DNA of 64,000 bases from Chitinophaga sp. sic0106. Lineage in GTDB: Bacteria > Bacteroidota > Bacteroidia > Chitinophagales > Chitinophagaceae. Location: positions 1 to 64,000 of the forward strand of contig NZ_JAHUWJ010000025.1 in NCBI RefSeq assembly GCF_019219075.1, read 5' to 3'. Below, piece after piece: positions 43,457 through 54,324 of the stretch. Numbering within the stretch: position 1 is the first letter of the stretch; every line of letters begins with the position of its first letter. A program made the position numbers and the translations under genes. The notes beneath the pieces were generated by a model. It made no database searches and was not told where the DNA came from. It saw only the letters and a list, made by a program, of their open reading frames with translations.

Positions 43457-44692
43457 ATGAAAACCGAGAGCCAATCTGCTTCCATCTTCAACGTTGCCGT
43501 TATCGTTGCCTCGCTGGGTTATTTTGTGGACATCTACGACCTGTTGTTATTTACGATCGTACGTGTACCAAGTTTGCAGTCGCTGGGTCTGCCGCAGAGC
43601 GAAATCGACTCCGGCGCCGGTTTATTACTGATTAATATCCAAATGGTAGGATTACTCCTGGGAGGGCTTTTCTGGGGAGTTTGGGGAGATAAGAAAGGCC
43701 GTTTGAGTGTATTGTTCGGGTCTATCCTCATTTATTCGGTGGCCAATATCGCGAACGGTTTTGTGCAGGGCATCACTGGCTATGTGTTATGGCGTTTTGT
43801 GGCGGGCTTCGGGCTTGCCGGGGAGCTGGGAGCCGGTATTACGCTGGTATCAGAAATCCTGCCCAAGGAAAAGCGGGGTTATGGTACTATGATAGTGGCT
43901 ACCGTAGGCGTTTCGGGGGCAGTTGCTGCTAACCTGATTGCTAAAGCGGTGGGCGACTGGCGCATCTGTTACTTTATTGGTGGCGGATTAGGACTGGCCC
44001 TGCTGGTGTTACGTATCTCTGTAATGGAATCCCATATGTTTAACCAGGTAAAAGCGACGGCTACCACCCGTGGTAGCCTGCTGGCATTGTTTACCAGTAA
44101 AGAGCGCCTGCTGAAATATATTAAGTGCATTTTGCTGGGTACCCCTACCTGGTTTGTGGTGGGCATTCTGATTGCCTTTTCCAACAAGTTTGCCCGGGAA
44201 ATGAATGTACAGGGAAATATTAATCCGGGAGATGCAGTGGCTTTTTGTTACGCTGGTCTTGTAATTGGTGATTTCAGCAGTGGGCTGGTCAGCCAGTTAT
44301 TGAAGAGTCGCAAAAAGGTGATGCTCCTGTTTCTCACCCTGACAGCCATTATGGTGGCTATATACCTGAATCTGCACGGTGCCAGCACGGCACTATTTTA
44401 TACTGTTTGTGCCCTGATGGGCTTTAGTGTGGGCTTTTGGGCCATCTTTGTGACCATAGGAGCGGAGAGCTTCGGCACCAACCTGCGGGCTACGGTGGCT
44501 ACTACAGTTCCTAATTTTGCGAGAGGTATGCTGCCGCTGATCTCTGTTTTATTTGTGACGGCGCAGTCATACTTTAATTTATTGCAAAGCGGGGCGATAG
44601 TGGCGGTGATTTGTATAGGCGTGGCTATGCTGGCTGCCTGGACGATAGAGGAAACCTTTCACAAGGATTTGAATTACCTGGAAGATATTTAG
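43457..44692 (+). CDS. MFS transporter
   Basis: A 411-residue major facilitator protein with twelve predicted helices. GVWGDKKGRLSVLFGS is the loop 2-3 signature and FVAGFGLAGELGAGITLVSEILPKEKRGYG resembles the sugar/organic-acid MHS group. The central cytosolic loop is short. Substrate is unknown. Its stop lies 2 bp from the end of a convergent MarR gene with no terminator between, so the two transcripts overlap at the 3' ends. Confidence 0.88.
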   Translation: MKTESQSASIFNVAVIVASLGYFVDIYDLLLFTIVRVPSLQSLGLPQSEIDSGAGLLLINIQMVGLLLGGLFWGVWGDKKGRLSVLFGSILIYSVANIANGFVQGITGYVLWRFVAGFGLAGELGAGITLVSEILPKEKRGYGTMIVATVGVSGAVAANLIAKAVGDWRICYFIGGGLGLALLVLRISVMESHMFNQVKATATTRGSLLALFTSKERLLKYIKCILLGTPTWFVVGILIAFSNKFAREMNVQGNINPGDAVAFCYAGLVIGDFSSGLVSQLLKSRKKVMLLFLTLTAIMVAIYLNLHGASTALFYTVCALMGFSVGFWAIFVTIGAESFGTNLRATVATTVPNFARGMLPLISVLFVTAQSYFNLLQSGAIVAVICIGVAMLAAWTIEETFHKDLNYLEDI

Positions 44693-44694
44693 GC

Positions 44695-45156
44695 TCAGGA
44701 ATAGCGGTCCAGCAGCTTATCCAGTAGCTGATTGAGTTGAGCGGCTTCGGATTCATCGAGGCCTTTCAACGTATTTTCCAGTTCTTCGAGATCATCATCA
44801 ATTTTGCTGAGCAGCTCCAGGCCTTTATCCGTGATACGCACGTCTACAGAGCGCCTGTCGAGTTCACTGCTTTTGCGGACTACCAGATCTGCCTTGCGCA
44901 GCCTTTCCACCAGCCGGGAAACGTCGCTCATTTTGTCGAGCATGCGATCTTTCAGCACATTGATGCTGGCTGCCTGCGGGTGCTGGCCACGAAGTATGCG
45001 CAGGATATTAAACTGCTGCATGGTGATATCGTACTTCTTAAAAAATTGCTGGTGGCGGGATGTCAGCCAGTTGCCCACAAAAATCAGACTTACAAGTCCT
45101 TTGTGATACTCGTTGAGAAAGGATTTTTGAGTGATTAACTTTTCCAGGTTAGACAT
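44695..45156 (-). CDS. MarR-family transcriptional regulator
   Basis: A 153-residue winged-helix regulator: MQQFNILRILRGQHPQAASINVLKDRMLDKMSDVSRLVERLRKADLVVRKSSELDRRSVDVRITDKGLELLSKID is the full DNA-binding domain. It binds DNA as a dimer and usually responds to a small ligand. The ATG at 45156 (MSNLEKLIT) is used; the in-frame ATG two codons earlier gives MHMSNLE. It could regulate the convergent MFS gene, but nothing in the sequence proves this. Confidence 0.9.
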   Translation of the reverse strand: MSNLEKLITQKSFLNEYHKGLVSLIFVGNWLTSRHQQFFKKYDITMQQFNILRILRGQHPQAASINVLKDRMLDKMSDVSRLVERLRKADLVVRKSSELDRRSVDVRITDKGLELLSKIDDDLEELENTLKGLDESEAAQLNQLLDKLLDRYS

Positions 45157-45247
45157 ATGCACAAAAGATGTATCAGAATAATTACGAAAATACGATTCTT
45201 TTTTTAACAGTAATTAACACTTGTAGGTTTTAATGCCTTGAAAATAA

Positions 45248-45283
45248 AAAGGATCGGCTGATTGAATGCGGCCGATCCTTTTA
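45248..45283 (-). terminator. Terminator after mdh
   Basis: AAAAGGATCGGC (45248-45259) pairs with GCCGATCCTTTT (45272-45283). On the minus strand the T-rich tail TTTTTATTTTC follows. Confidence 0.9.
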
Positions 45284-45307
45284 TAGACTTCAGGTGGAAT
45301 AGTACTG

Positions 45308-46249
45308 TTATACTTTTTGTTCCTTCATATTGTCCAGCACGTCCATTACTTCTTTCACGTGTTGGGCGGAGGTTTCCAGCAGGGCTTTTTCTTCGCCGTT
45401 GAGCTGGAGTTCTATAATTTTTTCGATGCCTTTTTTCCCCAGTACTACGGGTACACCGAGGTAGATATCTTTGAGGCCATATTCGCCGGTGAGCCAGGCG
45501 CACACGGGGAATACGCGTTTTTCATCTTTGAGGATGGCTTCTACCATCTGGGCAGCGGCTGCACCTGGTGCGTACCAGGCGGAGGTGCCGAGGAGGTTTA
45601 CGATTTCGCCGCCACCTACTTTGGTGCGTTGGATGATAGCGTCCAGTTTATCTTTTGCTACCAGCTCAGTAACGGGGATACCTGCCACGGTGGTGTATCT
45701 TGGGAGTGGCACCATGGTATCGCCATGGCCTCCCATGAGGATCGCCTGAATATCTTTAGGGGAGCAGCCGATTTCTTCGGCCAGGAAGGCGCGATAGCGG
45801 GCGGTATCGAGGATACCGGCCATTCCGAAAACCTTGCTGCTGTCTTTCTTAGCGGTGAGGTAGGCGCAATAGGTCATCACGTCCAGCGGGTTGCTGACTA
45901 CGATGATCACTGCATCTGGTGAGTGTTTGGTAACGTTTTCTGTTACTGATCTTACAATGTTGGCATTGGTAGAAATCAGGTCATCCCGGCTCATACCGGG
46001 TTTGCGGGGCAATCCGGAGGTAATGACTACCACGTCGCTGTTAGCGGTTTTGGCGTAGTCGTTGGTAACCCCGGTTACCTTTGTGCTGTAATAATCGATG
46101 GGAGCTTGCTGCCACGTGTCCAGTGCCTTCCCTTCTGCTGTTCCCTCCTTGATATCAAGCAAAACCACCTCCGTTAAAAAATCTCTGTGTGCAAGGACGT
46201 TGGCGCAGGTGGCTCCCACATTTCCGGCTCCTACTACTGTAACTTTCAT
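45308..46249 (-). CDS. mdh: Malate dehydrogenase, LDH-like type
   Basis: A 313-residue NAD-dependent enzyme that interconverts malate and oxaloacetate in the TCA cycle. The dinucleotide fold is VTVVGAGNVGATCANVL. The substrate loop SGLPRKPGMSRDDL has the Arg that selects dicarboxylates rather than the Gln of lactate dehydrogenases. The catalytic His is in GGHGDTMVPL and the Asp in the DTAR helix. It stands alone with a strong terminator. Confidence 0.95.
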   Translation of the reverse strand: MKVTVVGAGNVGATCANVLAHRDFLTEVVLLDIKEGTAEGKALDTWQQAPIDYYSTKVTGVTNDYAKTANSDVVVITSGLPRKPGMSRDDLISTNANIVRSVTENVTKHSPDAVIIVVSNPLDVMTYCAYLTAKKDSSKVFGMAGILDTARYRAFLAEEIGCSPKDIQAILMGGHGDTMVPLPRYTTVAGIPVTELVAKDKLDAIIQRTKVGGGEIVNLLGTSAWYAPGAAAAQMVEAILKDEKRVFPVCAWLTGEYGLKDIYLGVPVVLGKKGIEKIIELQLNGEEKALLETSAQHVKEVMDVLDNMKEQKV

Positions 46250-46468
46250 CTTGTCTATGGCTTTTAGGTGAACGAAAAATATTATGGTGATGAATTTACG
46301 TAATTGGGTTCAACAAATGAGTTTTGGAGGGGATTTTAATTTTATGGGGAGAGAATAGAGTCGGAAGTCGGCAGTGGGGTTAAGTTCCGGGCAATTGGAG
46401 CGGCATCGGCACTATAGCATTCCGGGAGAGATGGGATACCGTTGGCCCCATATCTCTCCCGAAAAAAA

Positions 46469-46972
46469 TTATTTATTCAGATAATACAGCAGGGAATCTA
46501 CTTTGGCAGATCCTTCATAACCTTTGATAAACTTATCTTTGGCGCTGTAAATATAGAGGCCCGGGAAGAAATGCAGGTCATAGAAGTACATGATCTGGCG
46601 GGTAGGCTCGCTGGCCATGATAATGTTTGGGTATTTGGCAATATTATATTGTTTATAGTACTCTTTCATCTGGTCTACATTAAACGGAGTGACCATCAGG
46701 ATCTGGTATTTCTTGAATTTATCCATGTTTTTGATCACCTCTTCTGTCAGGTGTTTGCAATGATCGCAGTCAACGCTGAATACGAACACCATGGTTTTTT
46801 CCTTTCTCAGGTCATTTTTCGTGATTTTATGGCCGTCCGGAAGGGTCAATTCAAATGCTGGCTTCACCGGATACTGAAGATAAGGTGGTTTATTATTGGC
46901 AGCGGCGGTATTGAACTGGGCTTTCAGCATCAATGGCATGCAGGCACACAGCAGTAAAAACAAATAACGCAT
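46469..46972 (-). CDS. Thioredoxin-like periplasmic protein with a CDHC motif
   Basis: A 167-residue exported protein: signal peptide of about 18 residues (MRYLFLLLCACMPLMLKA), then a thioredoxin-like fold with TMVFVFSVDCDHCKHL, where Cys69-x2-Cys72 is the redox centre, and a cis-Pro-like FFPGLYIY. It resembles the TlpA/redoxin proteins that handle disulfides in the envelope. No partner gene is adjacent. Downstream (46423-46461) is an inverted repeat CGGGAGAGAT/ATCTCTCCCG without a T tail in the gene's direction. Confidence 0.8.
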   Translation of the reverse strand: MRYLFLLLCACMPLMLKAQFNTAAANNKPPYLQYPVKPAFELTLPDGHKITKNDLRKEKTMVFVFSVDCDHCKHLTEEVIKNMDKFKKYQILMVTPFNVDQMKEYYKQYNIAKYPNIIMASEPTRQIMYFYDLHFFPGLYIYSAKDKFIKGYEGSAKVDSLLYYLNK

Positions 46973-47111
46973 AGTTCAGATTTTCTTGAAATTTGGGGTC
47001 AATTTACCCCTTTAATGTCATTATTTGCATAAAATTGAAGAAAAATAGGTCAAAAAGGGACTATTCTGCCTATTTTTGGGAGGAAATTGATTGTTCATAT
47101 GCGAAAATTTT

Positions 47112-47119
47112 TACTTTTG
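47112..47119 (+). promoter_or_regulatory. Promoter -7 element of efp-accB-accC
   Basis: TACTTTTG matches TAnnTTTG. A TTG at 47091-47093 lies 18 bp upstream. The start would be near 47126, about 35 nt before efp. Confidence 0.55.
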
Positions 47120-47160
47120 CATTCCTTATAAATTTTTAACTTAAAAAATAGTAAGCTTTT

Positions 47161-47724
47161 ATGGCTACCACCGCAGATATCAGAACAGGATTAATCATCA
47201 AGCTGGATAACAGCTTATATTCTGTTGTAGAGTTTGGTCAGAACAAAACCGCGCGCGCAGCTGCAAAGGTTTGGGCTAAATTAAAGGGCGTTGACAATAC
47301 ACGTTCTATTGAGCATACCTGGAACTCCGGCGATACCATTTATCCGGTTCGTATCGAGAAGAAACCTTTCCAGTTCTTATATAAAGACGATACAGGTTAC
47401 AATTTCATGGACAACGAAACTTTCGAGCAGATTGCGATGCCTGAATCGGCTATCGATGCTCCTCAGTTCCTGAAAGACGGCCAGGAAGTATCAGTACAGA
47501 TCAACACTGAAACTGACCAGTACATGGCGGTGGAGCTGCCTGACAAAATCGTTGCGCTGGTAACTTATTCAGAACCAGGCGTTAAAGGCGATACTGCTAC
47601 CCGTACATTGAAACCTGCTACTATTGAAACCGGTGCAACCGTGATGGTGCCACTGTTTGTAGATGAGGGAGAAACGATCCGTGTAAACACCAAGACCGGC
47701 GAATATATCGAGAGAGTAAAATAA
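47161..47724 (+). CDS. efp: Elongation factor P, Arg32 type
   Basis: A 187-residue three-domain EF-P, which rescues ribosomes stalled at polyproline. Domain I starts MATTADIRTGLIIKLDNSLYSVVEF, and the C-terminal OB domain ends VNTKTGEYIERVK. The loop that normally reads PGKG with Lys34 is here NKTARAAAKVWAKLKG, so residue 32 is Arg. This aligns without gaps with the Pseudomonas loop (NKSGRNAAVVKMKLKN), where Arg32 is rhamnosylated by EarP. No earP or modification gene is in the window. It is the first gene of an efp-accB-accC group. Confidence 0.95.
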   Translation: MATTADIRTGLIIKLDNSLYSVVEFGQNKTARAAAKVWAKLKGVDNTRSIEHTWNSGDTIYPVRIEKKPFQFLYKDDTGYNFMDNETFEQIAMPESAIDAPQFLKDGQEVSVQINTETDQYMAVELPDKIVALVTYSEPGVKGDTATRTLKPATIETGATVMVPLFVDEGETIRVNTKTGEYIERVK

Positions 47725-47780
47725 TTGACTAGAGACAACTAGACTAACTATATCACATTTCTAAACCAAAAGCTGTCTAC

Positions 47781-48260
47781 ATGGACTTTAAACAGATTCA
47801 GGAACTGGTAAAAATGATTAATAAATCAAATATCAGTGAACTGAGCATCGAGCAGGACAAGTTTAAGATTACAATAAAACAGAAAGACAACGAAGTACAA
47901 CAGGTGATTGCGGTACCAGCGCCAGTGGCACAGGTACAGGCGGTAGCACCTGTAGCTCCTGCAGCTGCACCTGCTGCTCCGGCTGCTGCACCAGCGGCAA
48001 CTGCGCCAGCGGCGGCAACTAACCTGATTACCATTAAATCACCAATGATCGGTACTTTCTACCGTTCTGCGGGTCCTGATAAGCCACCATTCGTCAACAT
48101 AGGTGATGAAGTTGCGCCAGGTAAAGTGGTTTGCATCATCGAAGCGATGAAACTGTTCAATGAAATTGAGAGTGAAATAAGCGGTAAAATCGTGAAAGTG
48201 CTTGTAGAAGACGCTTCTCCGGTTGAATACGACCAGCCTTTATTCTTAGTAGAACCATAA
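47781..48260 (+). CDS. accB: Acetyl-CoA carboxylase biotin carboxyl carrier protein
   Basis: A 159-residue carrier with an N-terminal domain ([33 protein letters not shown]), an Ala/Pro-rich flexible linker at about residues 46-80 and the biotinyl domain ([47 protein letters not shown]), with biotin on Lys124 in EAMK. It carries CO2 from AccC to the carboxyltransferase for malonyl-CoA synthesis. It lies 56 bp after efp and 105 bp before accC. Confidence 0.96.
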   Translation: MDFKQIQELVKMINKSNISELSIEQDKFKITIKQKDNEVQQVIAVPAPVAQVQAVAPVAPAAAPAAPAAAPAATAPAAATNLITIKSPMIGTFYRSAGPDKPPFVNIGDEVAPGKVVCIIEAMKLFNEIESEISGKIVKVLVEDASPVEYDQPLFLVEP

Positions 48261-48364
48261 TTGCATGTAGCCTTTGGTCATTAGCCTTTAGTTTTCGCAG
48301 CTTTTGCATAACTAAAGGCTAATTGCTGGGGGCTATCCTCTTTTCTTAACTTATCAGGAAAACA

Positions 48365-49702
48365 ATGTTCAAAAAAATATTGATTGCTAACCGTGGAGAG
48401 ATTGCCCTCCGTATTATCCGTACCTGTAAGGAAATGGGTATTAAAACGGTGGCAGTATATTCCACAGCAGATAAAGACAGCCTGCACGTGAAGTTTGCAG
48501 ACGAGGCGGTTTGTATCGGAAAGCCACAGAGCAGCGAGTCGTATCTGAATATCCCTCACCTGATGGCAGCAGCGGAAATTACCAACGCTGACGCTATCCA
48601 CCCTGGTTATGGCTTCCTGGCTGAAAATGCCCGTTTCGCTGAAATCTGTGGTGAGCACGGCATTAAATTTATTGGCCCTACACCGGAGATGATCCGTAAA
48701 ATGGGTGATAAAATGACTGCCAAAGAAACCATGATTGCTGCAGGTGTGCCTGTAATTCCAGGTTCAGAAGGATTGCTCAAAGATGTTGCAGAAGCTAAAA
48801 TGCTGGCAAATAAAATGGGCTACCCTGTAATCATGAAAGCTACTGCCGGTGGTGGTGGTAAAGGTATGCGTGTGGTATGGGTAGAAAGTGAACTGGAGAA
48901 TGCTTACAATATGGCTAAGAATGAAGCCCGTGCTTCATTTAACAACGACGGTATCTACATGGAGAAATTCGTGGAGGAACCTCGCCACATTGAAATCCAG
49001 GTAGCCGGTGACCAATACGGTAAAGTATGTCACCTTTCTGAAAGGGATTGCTCTATTCAGCGCCGTCACCAGAAACTGGTAGAAGAATCACCTTCTCCGT
49101 TCATGACGCCTGAACTGCGTGAGAAAATGGGTGCTGCCGCTATTGCTGCTGCATCTGCTATCAACTACGAAAGCGTTGGTACCATCGAGTTCCTGGTGGA
49201 TAAACACCGTAACTTCTACTTCATGGAAATGAACACCCGTATCCAGGTAGAACACTGTGTAACCGAAGAAGTAATCAACTTCGATCTGATTAAAGAACAA
49301 ATCAAAATCGCAGCTGGTATTCCTATCTCCGGTAAAAACTATACACCACAGATGCACGCGATCGAATGCCGTATCAATGCGGAAGATCCGTACAACGACT
49401 TCCGTCCGTCTCCGGGAAGAATCACTACCCTGCATATTCCTGGCGGTCATGGTGTACGTGTGGATTCACATATCTATGCCGGTTACGTTATTCCTCCTTT
49501 CTATGATTCCATGGTGGCTAAAATCATTGCGGTGGCTCAAACCCGTGAAGAAGCGATCAATACAATGGAGCGCGCACTGAGCGAGTTTGTAATCGAAGGT
49601 GTTAAAACTACTATTCCTTTCCATCAGCAACTGATGAAGAACGAGGACTTCCGTAAAGGTAACTTTACGACTAAGTTTATTGAGTCTTTTAAGATGCAGT
49701 AA
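48365..49702 (+). CDS. accC: Acetyl-CoA carboxylase biotin carboxylase subunit
   Basis: A 445-residue ATP-grasp enzyme that carboxylates biotin on AccB. It starts [26 protein letters not shown]. The ATP-binding Gly-rich loop is [36 protein letters not shown] and the [15 protein letters not shown] catalytic region are intact. It follows accB and ends at a strong terminator. Confidence 0.97.
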   Translation: MFKKILIANRGEIALRIIRTCKEMGIKTVAVYSTADKDSLHVKFADEAVCIGKPQSSESYLNIPHLMAAAEITNADAIHPGYGFLAENARFAEICGEHGIKFIGPTPEMIRKMGDKMTAKETMIAAGVPVIPGSEGLLKDVAEAKMLANKMGYPVIMKATAGGGGKGMRVVWVESELENAYNMAKNEARASFNNDGIYMEKFVEEPRHIEIQVAGDQYGKVCHLSERDCSIQRRHQKLVEESPSPFMTPELREKMGAAAIAAASAINYESVGTIEFLVDKHRNFYFMEMNTRIQVEHCVTEEVINFDLIKEQIKIAAGIPISGKNYTPQMHAIECRINAEDPYNDFRPSPGRITTLHIPGGHGVRVDSHIYAGYVIPPFYDSMVAKIIAVAQTREEAINTMERALSEFVIEGVKTTIPFHQQLMKNEDFRKGNFTTKFIESFKMQ

Positions 49703-49722
49703 GGAAAGCAACTAAATTATCC

Positions 49723-49754
49723 AGCTCCTGATTTAATAGTCAGGAGCTTTTTTT
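49723..49754 (+). terminator. Rho-independent terminator after accC
   Basis: AGCTCCTGA (49723-49731) pairs with TCAGGAGCT (49740-49748) and a run of seven T follows. Confidence 0.9.
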
Positions 49755-49805
49755 ATTGCCTATATTATCGGCAGTCAATATTCAATAATAATTATCTCTT
49801 GTTTT

Positions 49806-50711
49806 ATGAAATCTTTTCTCTTGCCTTTGCTGTGCGTGTTCTCTTTGTTGTCCCAGGCTCAAACACCAAACTTAGATATCACGAATGGTACACCCGGTTT
49901 ATTATTACACAACACTTATGATGACCTACTCCCGGCAGGTACCATCCAGTTCAAAATGGCTGGAACTGAAGTTGGTCGTATTGAAAGTTTCAGAGATGTT
50001 GCAGCAGGACGTTTATCCTCCATCAGATTTTACACCAGAACCGGCAACGGTACACCCGAGGTAATGCGTTTGAACTACAATGGGAACGTTGGTATTGGTA
50101 CCACTAATCCGGCTGCCGGCCTGGAGGTGAAAACGGTAGGATTTCTGGAAAACGATGTCAGAGCTGCGGCTATACTTGGAAATTCCTGGAACGACTGGAC
50201 TTTCTTTGGGGGGACCAACGGGGGCCGTATCCGAGGAAGTAACGAAGGCTACCTGATCCTGGAATCAGCGGATCAGGGAACAGAAAGAATTATAGGACTT
50301 AACAGGTTTTCCTCCGGAAATGTGATTATAGCTACAGGAGGCGGAAATGTGGGTATAGGCACTGCTGCTCCTGATTCCAAACTAGCTGTAAAAGGTACTA
50401 TCACCGCGCAAAAAGTAAAAGTTACTGCTACTGGCTGGGCTGATTATGTATTTGAAGATACTTATAAGCTGCCTACACTCACAGAACTGGCAGCTTATCT
50501 GAAGGAGCATAAACATCTCCCGGAAATGCCTTCAGCAGCAGATATAGAAAAAAACCAACTGGATGTAGGAGAGAATCAGACCATTCTGGTAAAAAAGGTG
50601 GAGGAATTGACATTGTACATCCTGCAGCTCAATGAAAGGCTATCTGAACAAAATAAGCTCCTGATGCAGCAAGCAGGAGAATTGAATGCTTTGAAACAAC
50701 GGATAAAATAG
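49806..50711 (+). CDS. Exported tail-fibre-like surface protein
   Basis: A 301-residue protein with a signal peptide (MKSFLLPLLCVFSLLSQAQ) and the NVGIGTTNP / NVGIGTAAP strand-loop repeats found in Bacteroidota tail-fibre-like surface proteins. The C-terminal part matches the recurring WADYVFEDTYKLPTLTELAAYLKEHKHLPEMPSAADIEKN chaperone-like segment and ends in a coiled coil (ILVKKVEELTLYILQLNERLSEQNKLLMQQAGELNALKQRIK). A role in adhesion or trimeric fibre formation is inferred. A hairpin (50744-50769) without T tail separates it from the convergent gene. Confidence 0.75.
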   Translation: MKSFLLPLLCVFSLLSQAQTPNLDITNGTPGLLLHNTYDDLLPAGTIQFKMAGTEVGRIESFRDVAAGRLSSIRFYTRTGNGTPEVMRLNYNGNVGIGTTNPAAGLEVKTVGFLENDVRAAAILGNSWNDWTFFGGTNGGRIRGSNEGYLILESADQGTERIIGLNRFSSGNVIIATGGGNVGIGTAAPDSKLAVKGTITAQKVKVTATGWADYVFEDTYKLPTLTELAAYLKEHKHLPEMPSAADIEKNQLDVGENQTILVKKVEELTLYILQLNERLSEQNKLLMQQAGELNALKQRIK

Positions 50712-50794
50712 AGGGTGCTGAATATCCGGTGGCTGTAAAAACCAATGGGTCGCCATACGGCGACCCATTGACCATTGAATAGCAACTTAAATAA

Positions 50795-51460
50795 TTACTT
50801 TGCCGTGTTACCAGCTGCTTTGTCGTCTTTCTGAAAATCCTTCTTAGATCCTTTGCGATAGCCGGGTTTGTGATGTTTTCCCTTGTTATCAGCCATTGCC
50901 TGATACTGCTGATATTGTTCAGCGGAGAGTACAGATTTGACCTGCGCATCTTTTTCCTGATGCAGGGATTTTAATTTAGCCAATTGATCTTGTTTGGCAG
51001 CGGTGCTGTCTTGTTTAATTGCTTTTGCTTTAGACTTGAAATCCTTGTGGATAGCCTGCATTTTGGCTGTCTGGTCGTCCGAGAGATTCAGGGAAGCTAA
51101 CGCTTTTTTGCCCCTGGTGCTGTCGCTGCGATGCATGTTTTTCTGGTGCATATCCGCCATTTTATGTTTCATGGCAGTGTGTTGCTGTTCCCATTTGGCA
51201 GCCTGGTCGGGGGTAAGCACCGATTTTACCTTTGCTTCCCTCGCATTGCTGAGTTCCTGCATTTTGGATTTTTTGTCGGCAGCGGAAAGACTTTCGTTCT
51301 TGCGTACCTGTTGGGCATCCTGCATGAAGGATTTGTTTATGTCTTTCAGCTTTGTTTGCTGTTCTGAAGTCAGGTTTAATTGCTTAATCCTGCTGGAATC
51401 CTGTGCCATGGCGGGAATAGCGGCAGCCATAAAGCAGATCATTAGTAAGTTCTTAAGCAT
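50795..51460 (-). CDS. Spy/CpxP-like periplasmic protein with LTxxQ-type repeats
   Basis: A 221-residue helical exported protein: signal peptide MLKNLLMICFMAAAIPAMA, then three or four related helical units with LTSEQQTKLKDINKSF, LTPDQAAKWEQQ, LSDDQTAKMQAIHKDF and LSAEQYQQYQAM. Charged Lys/Asp/Gln-rich helices resemble the Spy/CpxP chaperone family that binds unfolded periplasmic proteins or senses envelope stress. The C-terminal tail is Lys-rich. Function is inferred from pattern only. Confidence 0.7.
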   Translation of the reverse strand: MLKNLLMICFMAAAIPAMAQDSSRIKQLNLTSEQQTKLKDINKSFMQDAQQVRKNESLSAADKKSKMQELSNAREAKVKSVLTPDQAAKWEQQHTAMKHKMADMHQKNMHRSDSTRGKKALASLNLSDDQTAKMQAIHKDFKSKAKAIKQDSTAAKQDQLAKLKSLHQEKDAQVKSVLSAEQYQQYQAMADNKGKHHKPGYRKGSKKDFQKDDKAAGNTAK

Positions 51461-51602
51461 ATTGGTTGTTTTAGGATTAGACGCTTAGGTGGTTCCGGGG
51501 TTTAAAAGGGAAATATTTAAGATATTTTAAAATTTCGTTAAGGCGAGCACTCCCAGGGTGGGAGGATGGGCCATGACAGTCCTAGGCATTGACATCTCCC
51601 TA

Positions 51603-51636
51603 AAAAAAATAAAGCCCCGGATGAAAATCCGGGGCT
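51603..51636 (-). terminator. Terminator after glnN
   Basis: AGCCCCGGAT (51613-51622) and ATCCGGGGCT (51627-51636) form a 10-bp stem; on the minus strand the tail is TTATTTTTTTT. Confidence 0.9.
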
Positions 51637-51664
51637 AATCATACACCAAAACAATCTTACGGTT

Positions 51665-53854
<2,190 letters not shown>

Positions 53855-54141
53855 GCTGTAATTAATTTTACACAAAAGAACATAATAACACCGGTAAATG
53901 CAATAAAATTGTTCACTTTAACCAAAAAATTACATTTTGAGTCTAAAAAAGCTACTTATTTTTCCATTTGGTCAAAAAAAAGATGGTTGTGCAGTGCGAA
54001 ACTGATAAATTAAAAAATATTTAATATAATAAGCGGTTGCATATCTTATGAGAAAATATTTCTATCTCATACCCATGGCAGGTTTCAGCAGGAAAGGAGG
54101 TAGAAAAGTATATTATGGATCATATGGGATTTTGCTGCTTC

Positions 54142-54216
54142 GGATCAAAGAGAGTGCCTTCGGCCCTCTCTTTGATCCTTGATTTGGAGCGAGCCGCCGG
54201 CTCGCTCCAAATCAAG
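54142..54216 (+). repeat. Two adjacent perfect hairpins upstream of purL
   Basis: Hairpin 1: GGATCAAAGAGAG (54142-54154) with CTCTCTTTGATCC (54166-54178). Hairpin 2: CTTGATTTGGAGCGAGCC (54178-54195) with GGCTCGCTCCAAATCAAG (54199-54216), an 18-bp perfect stem with a 3-nt loop. They abut each other, and both carry a TTGAT/ATCAA end. No T tract follows. They lie in the roughly 470-bp glnN-purL gap, whose remainder holds no gene I can support. Confidence 0.8.
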
Positions 54217-54324
54217 GACATACCAGAAATAAGTGCGCAAAACAGCTATGTTTCACTTTGGCAGTTGTATGAAAATCATGTAATTTGTAATACCCATTAT
54301 TCACTCGTTTTATACCTTTTTCGT

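Noticed and set aside
45204-45503. Minus-strand frame at the 3' end of mdh
   Set aside because: It overlaps the mdh coding sequence in another frame and crosses the mdh terminator; composition is that of a shadow frame.
46423-46461. Inverted repeat after the thioredoxin-like gene as a terminator
   Set aside because: The stem is strong but no T run follows in the direction of the gene. It is kept only as an inverted repeat.
54115-54324. N-terminal extension of PurL
   Set aside because: The 70 extra codons are translated from the paired-hairpin element and do not resemble any PurL N-terminus.
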